This document shows, in pieces, positions 1 to 7,451 of a stretch of 13,179 nucleotides of DNA. A program made the translations under genes and the position numbers. Within the stretch, counting starts at the first letter, position 1. Every line of letters begins with the position of its first letter. Source of the stretch: Bacteroidales bacterium (GTDB lineage Bacteria > Bacteroidota > Bacteroidia > Bacteroidales > Muribaculaceae); the NCBI GenBank assembly GCA_014800445.1, contig JAAVGC010000039.1, positions 1-13,179 of the forward strand, read 5' to 3'. The notes under the pieces are model-generated. The model was not told the origin of the DNA. It was given only the letters and a program-made list of their open reading frames with translations, and did no database searches.

Positions 1-70
1 CTCCCTCGACCATCTCATGCGACGCCATTTTGCTGCACACCATGCAGCAGCCCGCTGAACTTTCAACTCT

Positions 71-122
71 TTTTTAAAAATGGCAAAGGCCGTCTTGATC
101 CACTCGGGATCTCGACGGCCTT
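71..122 (-). terminator. Intrinsic terminator of the operon, downstream of rplQ
   Basis: A perfect 9-bp stem (86-94 with 114-122, AAGGCCGTC/GACGGCCTT) is followed inward by a 2x2 internal loop and a second perfect 5-bp stem (97-101 with 107-111, GATCC/GGATC) closing a 5-base loop. Read on the minus strand, the stem is followed by UUUGCCAUUUUU, an interrupted U-tract. It begins 26 bases past the rplQ stop and ends a run of 26 co-directional genes. The plus-strand reading lacks a U-tract after the stem, so it acts for the minus strand. Rho-independent termination is inferred from shape. Confidence 0.85.
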
Positions 123-148
123 CACTGTCTTTATGACTCTTACGGCGA

Positions 149-646
149 TTATTCGGCTGCAGGAGCTTCAGCTGCGGGAGCCTCGGTTGCAGGTGCCTCG
201 GCGGCAGGAGCAGCCTGAGAGCCGCTGCCGCGACGTGAGCGGCGGGTGCGGGTCTTCTTGGCGGGAGCAGCATCCTTGAGCATGTTCTCGTTGTAGTCTA
301 CAAGCTCGATCATTGCCATCTGAGCGTTGTCGCCCAGGCGGTTGCCGGTCTTGAGAATACGGGTGTAACCTCCCGGGCGGTCAGCGATCTTCTCTGCGAT
401 CTCGCGGAAAAGCTCTGTGACGGCATACTTGTTCTGGAGGTAGCTGAACACATGACGGCGATTGGCCATCGTGTCCTCCTTAGCCCGGTTGATGAGAGGC
501 TCTGCATACATGCGGAGAGCCTTGGCCTTGGCCAGCGTAGTGAAAATGCGCTTGCGCTCGATAAGAGCAATGGTCATGTTGGCCAAGAGCGCATCGCGAT
601 GAGCCTTCTTGCGGCTGAGGTGATTGAAATTCTTATTGTGTCGCAT
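149..646 (-). CDS. rplQ: 50S ribosomal protein L17 (bL17)
   Basis: L17 is a large-subunit protein that binds 23S rRNA near the exit-tunnel side of the ribosome. The protein is 165 residues. The family core covers about residues 1-124, opening with [20 protein letters not shown] and containing the basic helix with [15 protein letters not shown]. After it come a very basic patch (about 129-140, [10 protein letters not shown]) and a low-complexity tail of [10 protein letters not shown] units (144-165). E. coli L17 is about 127 residues and lacks this tail; extended tails are, from memory, common in Bacteroidales. It is the last gene of the operon, 9 bases after rpoA and just before the terminator. 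The start is fixed by the invariant MRH opening. Identity is certain; the tail's role is unknown. Confidence 0.97.
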   Translation of the reverse strand: MRHNKNFNHLSRKKAHRDALLANMTIALIERKRIFTTLAKAKALRMYAEPLINRAKEDTMANRRHVFSYLQNKYAVTELFREIAEKIADRPGGYTRILKTGNRLGDNAQMAMIELVDYNENMLKDAAPAKKTRTRRSRRGSGSQAAPAAEAPATEAPAAEAPAAE

Positions 647-655
647 CGCTGTGTT

Positions 656-1645
656 TTACTCTTTGTCAAGTTTGTACTTTGAGATATCCATACCGAACGA
701 GAGGTTCAGACGGTTGAGAAGATCGTCAAGCTCGGTGAGCGACTTCTTGCCGAAATTGCGGAACTTCAACAGATCGTTCTTGTTGAACACCACCAGTTCG
801 CCAAGAGTCTCCACCTCGGCGCTCTTGAGGCAGTTCAATGCACGCACCGACAGATCCATGTCGACGAGTTTCGACTTCAGAAGCTGACGCATTCTCAGCA
901 CCTCCTCATCAAACTCCTCATTGGTCTCCGTCTCGGGAGCCTCAAGAGTGATCTTCTCGTCAGAGAAGAGCATGAAGTGGTAGATCAGCACCTTGGCTGC
1001 TTCCTTAAGGGCATCCTTCGGGTGGATTGAGCCGTCAGTGGTGATTTCAAGGAGAAGCTTCTCGTAGTCAGTCTTCTGATCCACGCGGAAATTCTCCACC
1101 GTGTACTTCACGTTCTTGATCGGCGTGTAGATCGAGTCGATGGCGATCACGTGGATATCATCGATACCCTCCGCATTCTCGTCAGCCGGAACCCAGCCGC
1201 GACCCTTGTTCACTGTAAGCTCGATGTTGAACGAAGCCGAAGGGTCAAGATGACAGATTACCAGTTCGGGATTGAGAACCTCAAATCCGGTAAGCACCTT
1301 ACCTATGTCGCCGGCCTTAAACACCTCGCCCGAAACAGGGATGACCACCTTCTCTGTGTCGACGCCCTCGGTTATATGCTTCAGGTCAACCTTCTTGAGG
1401 TTAAGGATGATATTGGTCACATCCTCCTTAACACCGGGGATAGTGTCAAACTCATGCTTGACACCATCGATTTTGATCGAAGCAATGGCATATCCCTCCA
1501 AAGCCGAGAGCAGAACGCGACGCAGCGCGTTGCCCACAGTAATACCGTAGCCTGGCTCCAACGGCTTGAATTCAAACTTGCCGAAGAAGTCGTTGGACTC
1601 CAGCATGAGAACCTTGTCGGGTTTTTGGAATGCTAAAATAGCCAT
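656..1645 (-). CDS. rpoA: DNA-directed RNA polymerase subunit alpha
   Basis: RpoA dimerises to nucleate assembly of RNA polymerase and contacts promoter DNA and activators. The 329 residues are the normal family length. The N-terminal domain (about 1-230) shows the assembly motif [16 protein letters not shown] (33-48). A Glu-rich linker (about 235-250) joins it to the C-terminal domain (about 255-329). There VRALNCLK (267-274) carries R268 and N271, matching E. coli R265 and N268, which touch UP-element [11 protein letters not shown] (299-306) matches the second DNA-contact loop. The gene lies between rpsD (22 bases upstream) and rplQ (9 bases downstream), the usual alpha-operon position. Nothing is missing. 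Confidence 0.98.
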   Translation of the reverse strand: MAILAFQKPDKVLMLESNDFFGKFEFKPLEPGYGITVGNALRRVLLSALEGYAIASIKIDGVKHEFDTIPGVKEDVTNIILNLKKVDLKHITEGVDTEKVVIPVSGEVFKAGDIGKVLTGFEVLNPELVICHLDPSASFNIELTVNKGRGWVPADENAEGIDDIHVIAIDSIYTPIKNVKYTVENFRVDQKTDYEKLLLEITTDGSIHPKDALKEAAKVLIYHFMLFSDEKITLEAPETETNEEFDEEVLRMRQLLKSKLVDMDLSVRALNCLKSAEVETLGELVVFNKNDLLKFRNFGKKSLTELDDLLNRLNLSFGMDISKYKLDKE

Positions 1646-1667
1646 TTAGAGGGAATTTGTGAGATTA

Positions 1668-2273
1668 TTACTTAGAGTACAGCTCGACGATCAGCTGCTC
1701 CTTGATGTTTTCAGGGATATCCTCACGTGCAGGAACGTGAAGGAATTTACCTGACTTGGTAGCCTCGTCCCACTCGATCCAGGGATATTTGCTGTGGTTG
1801 AAGCCTGCCAGATTGTCGGCGATTACCTCAAGGCTCTTTGACTTTTCTCTCACACCCACAACGTCGCCGGGTTTAACCTGATACGACGGGATATTCAATA
1901 CATCACCGTTTACAGTGATATGCTTGTGAAGCACGATCTGACGGGCTGCCGCACGAGTAGGAGCGATACCCAGACGATACACCACATTGTCGAGACGACT
2001 CTCCAGGAGCTGAAGAAGAAGCTCACCGGTGATACCCTTCATGCGGGAAGCCTTCTCAAACATGTTGCGGAACTGCTTCTCGAGCACTCCGTAGGTGTAT
2101 TTAGCCTTCTGCTTCTCGCGAAGCTGCACGCCATACTCCGACGTCTTGCGACGCTTGTTCTGACCATGCTGGCCCGGGGGGAAATTGCGGCGAGCAAGCA
2201 CTTTGTCTTCTCCGAAAATCGGTTCGCCGAATTTGCGGGCGATTTTGGACTTTGGTCCTGTATATCTTGCCAT
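1668..2273 (-). CDS. rpsD: 30S ribosomal protein S4 (uS4)
   Basis: S4 is a primary 16S rRNA binding protein that nucleates small-subunit assembly at the five-way junction. At 201 residues it has the family's normal length. [18 protein letters not shown] opens the N-terminal domain. The S4 RNA-binding domain covers about 90-150, with [13 protein letters not shown] (90-102) and HITVNGD (118-124). There are no cysteines, so this is the zinc-free form. In E. coli and B. subtilis S4 represses its own mRNA by binding a structured leader. Here the gene follows a 466-base non-coding gap after rpsK, far longer than nearly all other spacers in the cluster, which hints at S4-type autoregulation. The bases before the ATG are A-rich (CCCAAAATG) with no Shine-Dalgarno motif. 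Confidence 0.98.
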   Translation of the reverse strand: MARYTGPKSKIARKFGEPIFGEDKVLARRNFPPGQHGQNKRRKTSEYGVQLREKQKAKYTYGVLEKQFRNMFEKASRMKGITGELLLQLLESRLDNVVYRLGIAPTRAAARQIVLHKHITVNGDVLNIPSYQVKPGDVVGVREKSKSLEVIADNLAGFNHSKYPWIEWDEATKSGKFLHVPAREDIPENIKEQLIVELYSK

Positions 2274-2739
2274 TTTGGGTCGGTTATCTTTTGCGCTTAC
2301 GGAATATATGGCCGCTCGAGGGGGAAACTGCCGCGCGACACGTTCTCTTTATCCAAGATAGGCAGTCGCTGTCAGGGTAGATGCCGATTGCCGGCTGAAA
2401 ATCTCAAATTCCTTACGTATTTGCGACACTTAACCACTTAAAACTCCCGCGGGGCTTCGTCGAGTGCAGCCGCGGCCATAGAGAGGTGATCTTGATTATG
2501 GCCCATCCACTCCGACGGTTCCTCCGGTCGATGAGGTTGGCAGTATTGTGTCGTTTTATCGATTTTCGTCTGTGATGCCGGCCCGGACGGTAGCTTCTGT
2601 CAGCATCGCGGGACCCTTTGCAACACGGCCTTATTCCTTGCGCTTATTTAAGATTTGATTTCTTTCACATCTTGTCGTCATGCACATGCACTCATCCCTG
2701 CATAGGAGAGACCGACACAACGCCAATGAAATGTTTTAA
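2274..2739 (-). promoter_or_regulatory. Non-coding rpsK-rpsD gap with candidate structured rpsD leader
   Basis: This 466-base stretch holds no credible gene. On the minus strand I find only very short reading frames (16-22 codons). The half nearest rpsD can fold in transcript sense. Nested stems are ACTGCC/GGCAGT (2361-2366 with 2327-2332) enclosing TATC-TTG-GATA (2350-2360). Just upstream is GCCG-GCAAT-CGGC (2383-2395). Two CCGCGG blocks (2447-2452, 2470-2475) could pair across a 17-base loop. GCGAC (2365-2369) can also pair with GTCGC (2335-2339) in competition with or crossing the main stem, so a pseudoknot is possible. I see no Bacteroidota-type -7 box (TAnnTTTG) on the minus strand. Computational families of S4 leaders in Bacteroidia exist as I recall, but a match was not tested. 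Confidence 0.5.
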
Positions 2740-3129
2740 TTACACACGACGACGCTTGGGAGGACGGCAGCCATTGTGGGGAAGCGGAGTTACATCAACG
2801 ATCTCCGTTACCTCGATGCCCGATCCGTGGATCGTGCGGATAGCTGACTCACGTCCGTTGCCCGGACCCTTCACATAGGCCTTCACTTTGCGGAGACCCA
2901 GATCGTATGCAGTCTTGGCGCAATCCTGTGCTGCCATCTGAGCTGCATAAGGAGTGTTCTTCTTAGAACCTCTGAAACCCATCTTACCTGCCGATGACCA
3001 GGAGATAACCTGACCTTCACTGTTGGCGAGGCAGACGATAATGTTGTTGAACGACGAGTGCACGTGCAGCTGGCCTTCGGCGCCCACCTTCACGTTTCTC
3101 TTCTTCGCTGCGACTGTTTTCTTTGCCAT
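2740..3129 (-). CDS. rpsK: 30S ribosomal protein S11 (uS11)
   Basis: S11 sits on the 30S platform near the mRNA exit channel, next to S18 and S21. The 129-residue length matches the family. The N-terminal stretch is basic ([14 protein letters not shown]). The central fold carries [14 protein letters not shown] and the [14 protein letters not shown] segment (51-64). The C-terminus ends in the hallmark [15 protein letters not shown]. The Asn-Gly pair there (N119-G120) matches the site converted to isoaspartate in E. coli S11; whether that happens here is unknown. It lies 30 bases after rpsM and before the long gap preceding rpsD, the expected alpha-operon order. Confidence 0.98.
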   Translation of the reverse strand: MAKKTVAAKKRNVKVGAEGQLHVHSSFNNIIVCLANSEGQVISWSSAGKMGFRGSKKNTPYAAQMAAQDCAKTAYDLGLRKVKAYVKGPGNGRESAIRTIHGSGIEVTEIVDVTPLPHNGCRPPKRRRV

Positions 3130-3159
3130 ATAAGCTCAAGAATATTGTTACCTTACAAT

Positions 3160-3540
3160 TTACTTCGTTGCCTTCTTCTTGTTGGCTACGGTCTTCTTGC
3201 GACCCTTGCGGGTGCGGGCATTGTTCTTTGTGCTCTGACCGCGCACGGGAAGACCGATACGGTGACGGATGCCACGGTAGCAACCGATATCCATAAGGCG
3301 CTTGATGTTAAGCTGGATCTCGCTGCGGAGGTCACCCTCCACCTTGTAGTCCGAACCGATAACTTCACGCACTTTGGCGGCCTGGTCATCTGTCCAGTCC
3401 TTCACCTTGATGTCCTTGTCGACACCGGCCTTTTCAAGAATGCTGTTAGCCGCGCTTCTGCCTATACCGAAGATATAGGTCAAGGCGATTTCACCTCTTT
3501 TGTTCTGGGGGAGGTCAACTCCCACGATTCTTACTGCCAT
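3160..3540 (-). CDS. rpsM: 30S ribosomal protein S13 (uS13)
   Basis: S13 occupies the head of the small subunit and bridges to the large subunit and the P-site tRNA. The 126 residues are family-typical. [20 protein letters not shown] opens the helix-two-turn-helix body with IFGIGRSAA (23-31). The conserved signature [14 protein letters not shown] falls at 97-110. A Lys/Arg-rich tail (111-126) would reach toward the tRNA anticodon arm. It follows rpmJ by 43 bases and precedes rpsK by 30 bases. The start is fixed by the conserved MAVRI(A/V)GVD opening. Confidence 0.98.
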   Translation of the reverse strand: MAVRIVGVDLPQNKRGEIALTYIFGIGRSAANSILEKAGVDKDIKVKDWTDDQAAKVREVIGSDYKVEGDLRSEIQLNIKRLMDIGCYRGIRHRIGLPVRGQSTKNNARTRKGRKKTVANKKKATK

Positions 3541-3583
3541 TTTCTAACTTGACTGTAGAGTTTGGAATTTGCGGTAACCCCGA

Positions 3584-3700
3584 TCAGCCCTGACGCTGCT
3601 TGTTTTTGGGGTTCTTCTTGTTGATGACGTAAAGACGTCCTTTGCGGCGGACAATCTTGTCGTCGGCCGACCGCTTTTTGATGGAAGCTCTTACTTTCAT
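3584..3700 (-). CDS. rpmJ: 50S ribosomal protein L36 (bL36), zinc-independent form
   Basis: This 38-residue protein starts at the ATG at 3698-3700 and stops at TGA (3584-3586). The product begins MKVRASIKK and ends KNKQRQG, both hallmarks of L36, which binds 23S rRNA at the base of the large subunit. The zinc-binding form has Cys11, Cys14, Cys27 and His33. Here those positions are Ser, Asp, Asn and Asn, so all four ligands are gone and the protein should fold without zinc. Such cysteine-free L36 proteins are, as I recall, usual in Bacteroidota. The gene lies 88 bases after infA and 43 before rpsM, its standard place. It is short enough to be missed by ORF callers. Confidence 0.95.
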   Translation of the reverse strand: MKVRASIKKRSADDKIVRRKGRLYVINKKNPKNKQRQG

Positions 3701-3788
3701 ATCTGTTTTTAGACGTTGTCTTGTTCAGTAACGCGCACATAGCGCCGGCTTTCAATGATAGTCAGCCCGCGCCGCTTGTGTCTGACGT

Positions 3789-4007
3789 TTATTTGTAGCG
3801 GAACGAAATCCGCCCCTTGCTCAGGTCATAAGGTGTCATTTCCACCTTCACCCGGTCACCGGGAAGGATTTTGATATAGTGCATGCGCATCTTGCCCGAT
3901 ATGTGGGCAGTCAGCTGATGCCCGTTCTCAAGCTCAACGCGGAACATTGCGTTGGATAATGCCTCGACGATTACACCGTCCTGTTCGATTGCTGTCTGTT
4001 TTGCCAT
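3789..4007 (-). CDS. infA: Translation initiation factor IF-1
   Basis: IF-1 binds the ribosomal A site during initiation and cooperates with IF-2 and IF-3. The 72 residues form one S1-type OB fold. [17 protein letters not shown] opens strand 1. FRVELENGH (22-30), AHISGKMR (34-41) and [21 protein letters not shown] (47-67) are the family's conserved blocks. The length and the ending RISFRYK are normal. It follows map by 61 bases and precedes rpmJ by 88 bases, the common map-infA-rpmJ order. The upstream bases (GGGAAAGCATG) contain purines but no clear GGAGG at proper spacing. Confidence 0.98.
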   Translation of the reverse strand: MAKQTAIEQDGVIVEALSNAMFRVELENGHQLTAHISGKMRMHYIKILPGDRVKVEMTPYDLSKGRISFRYK

Positions 4008-4068
4008 GCTTTCCCGTCTGAGTAGTCAGCCCGTAGTTTATGTGATAATCTGATTCAGAGGATGCGCC

Positions 4069-4851
4069 TCAGATAAATCTGTCGCCAAGCGCCTCCGCGA
4101 TATAATCGAAAGTAGTCAGTACCTCCGTCTCACCATCGTGCACCGCAAGAGTGTGCTCGTAGTGAGCCGATGGCTTGCGGTCACGAGTGCGGCAAGTCCA
4201 GCCGTCACTCTCGATAACCACATTCTTGCTCCCGAGATTGATCATAGGCTCGATGCATAGACACATCCCGTTCTTGATCAGCGGGCCGGTTCCGCGACGT
4301 CCGTAATTGGGCACCTCCGGATCCTCATGCATCTTGCGTCCGATGCCGTGACCACACATCTCGCGCACCACCGTATACCCGCGACGCTCCACATAACTCT
4401 GCACAGCGTTGCTGATATCACCGATGCGGTTACCGGGCTTGCACGCCTCGATACCCTTGTAGAGCGAATTCTTCGTCTCAACACAAAGCCGGCGCACATC
4501 CTCGGCGACATCACCCACCGTAAACGTGTAGCACATATCGCCATTGAAACCGTCAAGCTCGACAACAGTGTCGATACCCACGATATCACCCTCGCGCAGA
4601 CTGTAGCCCGACGGAAAACCATGAACCACGGTCTCGTTAACCTCAATACACAAAGTACCGGGAAAACCACCGTAGCCCAGACACGCCGGCTTGCCACCGT
4701 TGGCAAGCATGAAATCCCGTGCCACACTGTCAAGATGACGAGTAGTGACACCGGGAGCAACCAGCTTTGCGACCTCGCCCATCACACGGCTGACAAGGTC
4801 GCAAGCACGGCGCATCTTTTCGATATCATCTGGAGTTTTCAGATAAATCAT
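4069..4851 (-). CDS. map: Methionine aminopeptidase, type I
   Basis: Map removes the initiator methionine from nascent proteins after deformylation, using a two-metal centre. The 260 residues match the compact type Ia enzyme with no N-terminal extension. All expected active-site residues are present: H77 (VVHGFP), D94 (GIDTVV), D105 (FNGD), H168 (CGHGIG), E201 (CIEPM) and E232 (HYEHT), matching E. coli H79, D97, D108, H171, E204 and E235. It sits 15 bases after secY and 61 before infA. In Bacillus adk intervenes between secY and map; here it does not. The pita-bread fold is inferred from the family. Identity is firm. Confidence 0.97.
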   Translation of the reverse strand: MIYLKTPDDIEKMRRACDLVSRVMGEVAKLVAPGVTTRHLDSVARDFMLANGGKPACLGYGGFPGTLCIEVNETVVHGFPSGYSLREGDIVGIDTVVELDGFNGDMCYTFTVGDVAEDVRRLCVETKNSLYKGIEACKPGNRIGDISNAVQSYVERRGYTVVREMCGHGIGRKMHEDPEVPNYGRRGTGPLIKNGMCLCIEPMINLGSKNVVIESDGWTCRTRDRKPSAHYEHTLAVHDGETEVLTTFDYIAEALGDRFI

Positions 4852-4866
4852 CTGCTCCTGTCAAAT

Positions 4867-6225
4867 TCAATAAGCCATCGAGCCGGTTGTGCGGCCCTTG
4901 ATTTTGCCTTCCTTCATAAGACCATCGTAGTGGTGCATCATCAGGTGAGACTCGATCTGAGTCAAAGTGTCGAGAACGACACCCACCAGAATCAGCAGCG
5001 ACGTGCCGCCGAAGAACTGCGAGAAATTCTGGCTGATGCCAAACATTCTCGCAAAAGCGGGAAGGATGGCGACAACACCAAGGAACAACGAACCGGGAAG
5101 CGTGATACGCGACATGATCTGATCAAGATACTCCGCCGTCTTCTTACCAGGCTTGACACCTGGGATAAAGCCATTGTTGCGCTTAAGCTGCTCGGCCATG
5201 TCGTTCGGACGAACGGTGATAGCCGTGTAGAAATAAGTGAAAGCAACAATCATCACGAAGTAAACGAGATTATACCAAAAGCCATTCACGTCTGCAAAGG
5301 TACGGAAAAATCCCGAACTTCCCTCATTTGTGCCAAATCCGGCCAAAGTAATAGGAATGAACATGATAGCCTGGGCGAAGATGATAGGCATCACACCAGC
5401 GGCATTCACTTTCAGCGGGATGTACTGGCGAGCACCGCCATACTGACGGTTACCCACGATGCGCTTGGCATACTGCACAGGCACCTTGCGGGTACCCTGC
5501 ACAAGAAGCACAGCGCCGACTGTGACAGCAAAAAGCAGCAGAAGCTCCACAATAAACATCACAAGACCGCCCTCACTGCCGGTAGCTCCCGGCAGACGGC
5601 TTGTGAACTCATAGAAGATCGCTCCCGGAAGGCGTGCGATAATACCAACCAGAATGATGAACGAAATACCGTTGCCGATACCACGGTCAGTAATCCTCTC
5701 GCCGAGCCACATGATAAACATAGACCCTGCGGCGAGAATAATCGTCAGATAAGCGACCGTCCAGAAGCCCATGTGGATCGCTCCGCCAGCCTGACTCACC
5801 TGCACCTGCAGGTTCACCAGATAAGCCGGACCCTGAAGCAGGAGGATAAGCACAGTCAGATAACGAGTGTACTGATTCAGCTTCTGACGTCCACTCTCAC
5901 CCTCGCGCTGCATCTTCTGGAACGAAGGCAGCACCATGCCCAGAAGCTGGATAACGATCGAAGCCGTAATATACGGCATGATACCGAGAGCAAAAATAGA
6001 AGCCTGGCTGAATGCTCCTCCCGAGAACATATCGAGAAGCTGCATGAGCCCGCTGCTGCTCGTAAACTTCGACAGAGCGTCAAGGTCACTGGGTGAGATA
6101 CCCGGCAACACAATGTAGCAGCCCAGTCTGTATACAAGCACCAACAGGAGTGTCGCAAGCAGACGCTTGCGCAACTCCTCGATGGTCCAGATATTCTTTA
6201 TTGTTTTAACGAATCCCATTGTCAA
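4867..6225 (-). CDS. secY: Protein translocase subunit SecY
   Basis: SecY is the channel of the Sec translocon in the inner membrane, acting with SecE, SecG and SecA or the ribosome. The 452-residue length fits the ten-helix family. TM1 is near residues 22-41. Conserved blocks follow: the second-helix region LGIMPYITASIVIQLL (80-95), GERITDRGIGNGISF (175-189), the cytosolic C4 motif RKVPVQYAKR (246-255), and the C5 loop NNGFIPGVKPG (350-360). FGGTSLLILVGVVLDT (405-420) marks the last helix. The C5 residue matching E. coli R357 is K358 here. It is 3 bases after rplO and 15 before map, suggesting translational coupling at least to rplO. No signal peptide is expected. Confidence 0.98.
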   Translation of the reverse strand: MTMGFVKTIKNIWTIEELRKRLLATLLLVLVYRLGCYIVLPGISPSDLDALSKFTSSSGLMQLLDMFSGGAFSQASIFALGIMPYITASIVIQLLGMVLPSFQKMQREGESGRQKLNQYTRYLTVLILLLQGPAYLVNLQVQVSQAGGAIHMGFWTVAYLTIILAAGSMFIMWLGERITDRGIGNGISFIILVGIIARLPGAIFYEFTSRLPGATGSEGGLVMFIVELLLLFAVTVGAVLLVQGTRKVPVQYAKRIVGNRQYGGARQYIPLKVNAAGVMPIIFAQAIMFIPITLAGFGTNEGSSGFFRTFADVNGFWYNLVYFVMIVAFTYFYTAITVRPNDMAEQLKRNNGFIPGVKPGKKTAEYLDQIMSRITLPGSLFLGVVAILPAFARMFGISQNFSQFFGGTSLLILVGVVLDTLTQIESHLMMHHYDGLMKEGKIKGRTTGSMAY

Positions 6226-6228
6226 CGC

Positions 6229-6675
6229 TTAGAGTTTGGTTACTGAACCGCCAGCGTCAACGATAGCCTTTTCAGCAGCAGCCGAGAATGCATTAGCCTC
6301 AACCGCAAGCGCACGCGAAACCGCTCCGTTGGCAAGCACCTTCACCAGCTGCTTCTTGTTGATGATTCCGGCCGACACCATGTCGCCGACAGTGATCTTC
6401 TCAAGATTGTTTGCCGTGGCAAGAGCATCCAGCACGTCAAGATTGACGGCCTTGTACTCAACACGGTTGATGTTCTTGAAGCCGAACTTCGGCAGACGGC
6501 GCTGAAGCGGCATCTGACCGCCCTCAAAACCGATCTTACGGCTGTAGCCCGAGCGCGACTTGGCACCCTTGTGACCGCGGGTTGATGTACCCCCCTTACC
6601 GCTACCCGGTCCACGACCGATGCGCTTGCGGGTGCGCACACTGCCTATCGCAGGCTGAATATTACTTAAATTCAT
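6229..6675 (-). CDS. rplO: 50S ribosomal protein L15 (uL15)
   Basis: L15 is a late-assembling large-subunit protein whose extended N-terminus threads through 23S rRNA. The 148 residues are typical. The Gly/Arg/Lys-rich N-terminal half includes [20 protein letters not shown] (16-35), [18 protein letters not shown] (49-66) and few hydrophobics. The globular C-terminal half contains [20 protein letters not shown] (112-131), the family signature region. It lies 21 bases after rpmD and 3 bases before secY. Nothing is unusual. Confidence 0.98.
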   Translation of the reverse strand: MNLSNIQPAIGSVRTRKRIGRGPGSGKGGTSTRGHKGAKSRSGYSRKIGFEGGQMPLQRRLPKFGFKNINRVEYKAVNLDVLDALATANNLEKITVGDMVSAGIINKKQLVKVLANGAVSRALAVEANAFSAAAEKAIVDAGGSVTKL

Positions 6676-6696
6676 GATATAGTGACTGTTTTGAGT

Positions 6697-6876
6697 TTAT
6701 GCCTCGGTCACTTTGACCAGATGACGCACTACGTTGACCATTCCCATCACCGACGGAGTGTTCTCATGCTCCACTGTGTGGTTCATCTTATGCAGCCCCA
6801 GTGCATCCAGAGTGCGCTTCTGCACCTCAGGGCAGTTGATGCGGCTCTTGGTCTGGGTAATCTTTATTTTTGCCAT
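6697..6876 (-). CDS. rpmD: 50S ribosomal protein L30 (uL30)
   Basis: L30 is a small large-subunit protein of the ferredoxin-like L30/L7 fold. From the ATG at 6874-6876 it is 59 residues: MAKIKITQTKSRINCPEVQK..., with LGLHKMNHTVEH (26-37) and MVNVVRHLVKV (46-56) as family blocks. An in-frame upstream ATG at 6904-6906 would add ten residues (MLNNRKRLSE). I prefer the internal start because L30 proteins begin right at the M(A)KIKITQ strand, and 59 residues is the normal bacterial length. It lies between rpsE (49 bases upstream) and rplO (21 bases downstream), as expected in the spc order. Confidence 0.95.
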   Translation of the reverse strand: MAKIKITQTKSRINCPEVQKRTLDALGLHKMNHTVEHENTPSVMGMVNVVRHLVKVTEA

Positions 6877-6925
6877 TTCGCTGAGTCTCTTTCGATTGTT
6901 CAACATTTAGACCTTGCCATCAGGC

Positions 6926-7444
6926 TTAGCCCTTAAACACCTTCTCGACGCTGACTCCGCGATGCTGAGCCACACGCGCCGGCGAACGCATCTCACCGAG
7001 AGCGGCGATAGTAGCCTTCACCAGATTGTGAGGATTGGACGAACCCTTGCTCTTTGCAAGCACGTCGGTGATGCCGACGCTCTCAAGCACGGCACGCATA
7101 GCACCACCGGCCTTTACACCGGTACCGGTCGAAGCCGGCTTAAGGATGATGCGTGAGCCACCGAACTTGGCAGCCTGCTCGTGAGGGATAGTGCCCTTGT
7201 GCACCGGAACCTCGATGAGGTTCTTCTTAGCAGCCTCAACACCTTTGGCGATAGCTGCCTGCACCTCGTTGGCTTTGCCAAGGCCCCAGCCCACAATACC
7301 ATTCTCGTTTCCTACTACCACGATGGCAGCGAATGTAAATGTGCGGCCACCCTTCGTCACCTTCGTCACACGGTTGATTGCGACAAGCCGGTCCTTCAGG
7401 TCCAGATCGTTGGTCGTCTTTACGCGATTGTTCTTGTTTGCCAT
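6926..7444 (-). CDS. rpsE: 30S ribosomal protein S5 (uS5)
   Basis: S5 binds at the back of the 30S near the mRNA entry channel and affects decoding fidelity. The 172 residues show both halves of the family. The N-terminal double-stranded-RNA-binding-like domain (about 15-80) has [15 protein letters not shown] (24-38). The C-terminal domain has [19 protein letters not shown] (113-131) and [12 protein letters not shown] (134-145). It starts 7 bases after rplR and is followed by rpmD. The start MANKNNRVK fits the short variable N-terminus of relatives. Confidence 0.98.
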   Translation of the reverse strand: MANKNNRVKTTNDLDLKDRLVAINRVTKVTKGGRTFTFAAIVVVGNENGIVGWGLGKANEVQAAIAKGVEAAKKNLIEVPVHKGTIPHEQAAKFGGSRIILKPASTGTGVKAGGAMRAVLESVGITDVLAKSKGSSNPHNLVKATIAALGEMRSPARVAQHRGVSVEKVFKG

Positions 7445-7451
7445 TGTCGGT

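Noticed and set aside
1..28. Start of a downstream minus-strand gene (MASHEMVEG) running off the window edge
   Set aside because: Only nine codons are visible, with no motif or initiation signal. It cannot be supported.
31..49. A 7-bp hairpin TGCTGCA/TGCAGCA downstream of the terminator
   Set aside because: It has no U-tract on either side and no repeat partner, so there is no basis to call it a terminator or site.
2274..2739. An internal promoter for rpsD-rpoA-rplQ
   Set aside because: I looked for the Bacteroidota -33 TTTG/-7 TAnnTTTG pattern on the minus strand. The only TTTG (2405-2408) has no -7 box at proper spacing.
3531..3755. A 74-codon minus-strand frame overlapping rpmJ
   Set aside because: It runs in a different frame from the 38-codon rpmJ, which is recognisable from end to end.
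4327..6096. A 589-codon open frame on the plus strand antisense to map and secY
   Set aside because: It lies entirely opposite two certain, well-conserved genes. Its translation is rich in His, Thr, Asn and Asp with no recognisable domain, as expected from the reverse complement of biased coding sequence.
6877..6906. A ten-residue N-terminal extension of L30
   Set aside because: The 59-residue form from MAKIKITQ matches the family, and the extra residues do not resemble L30.
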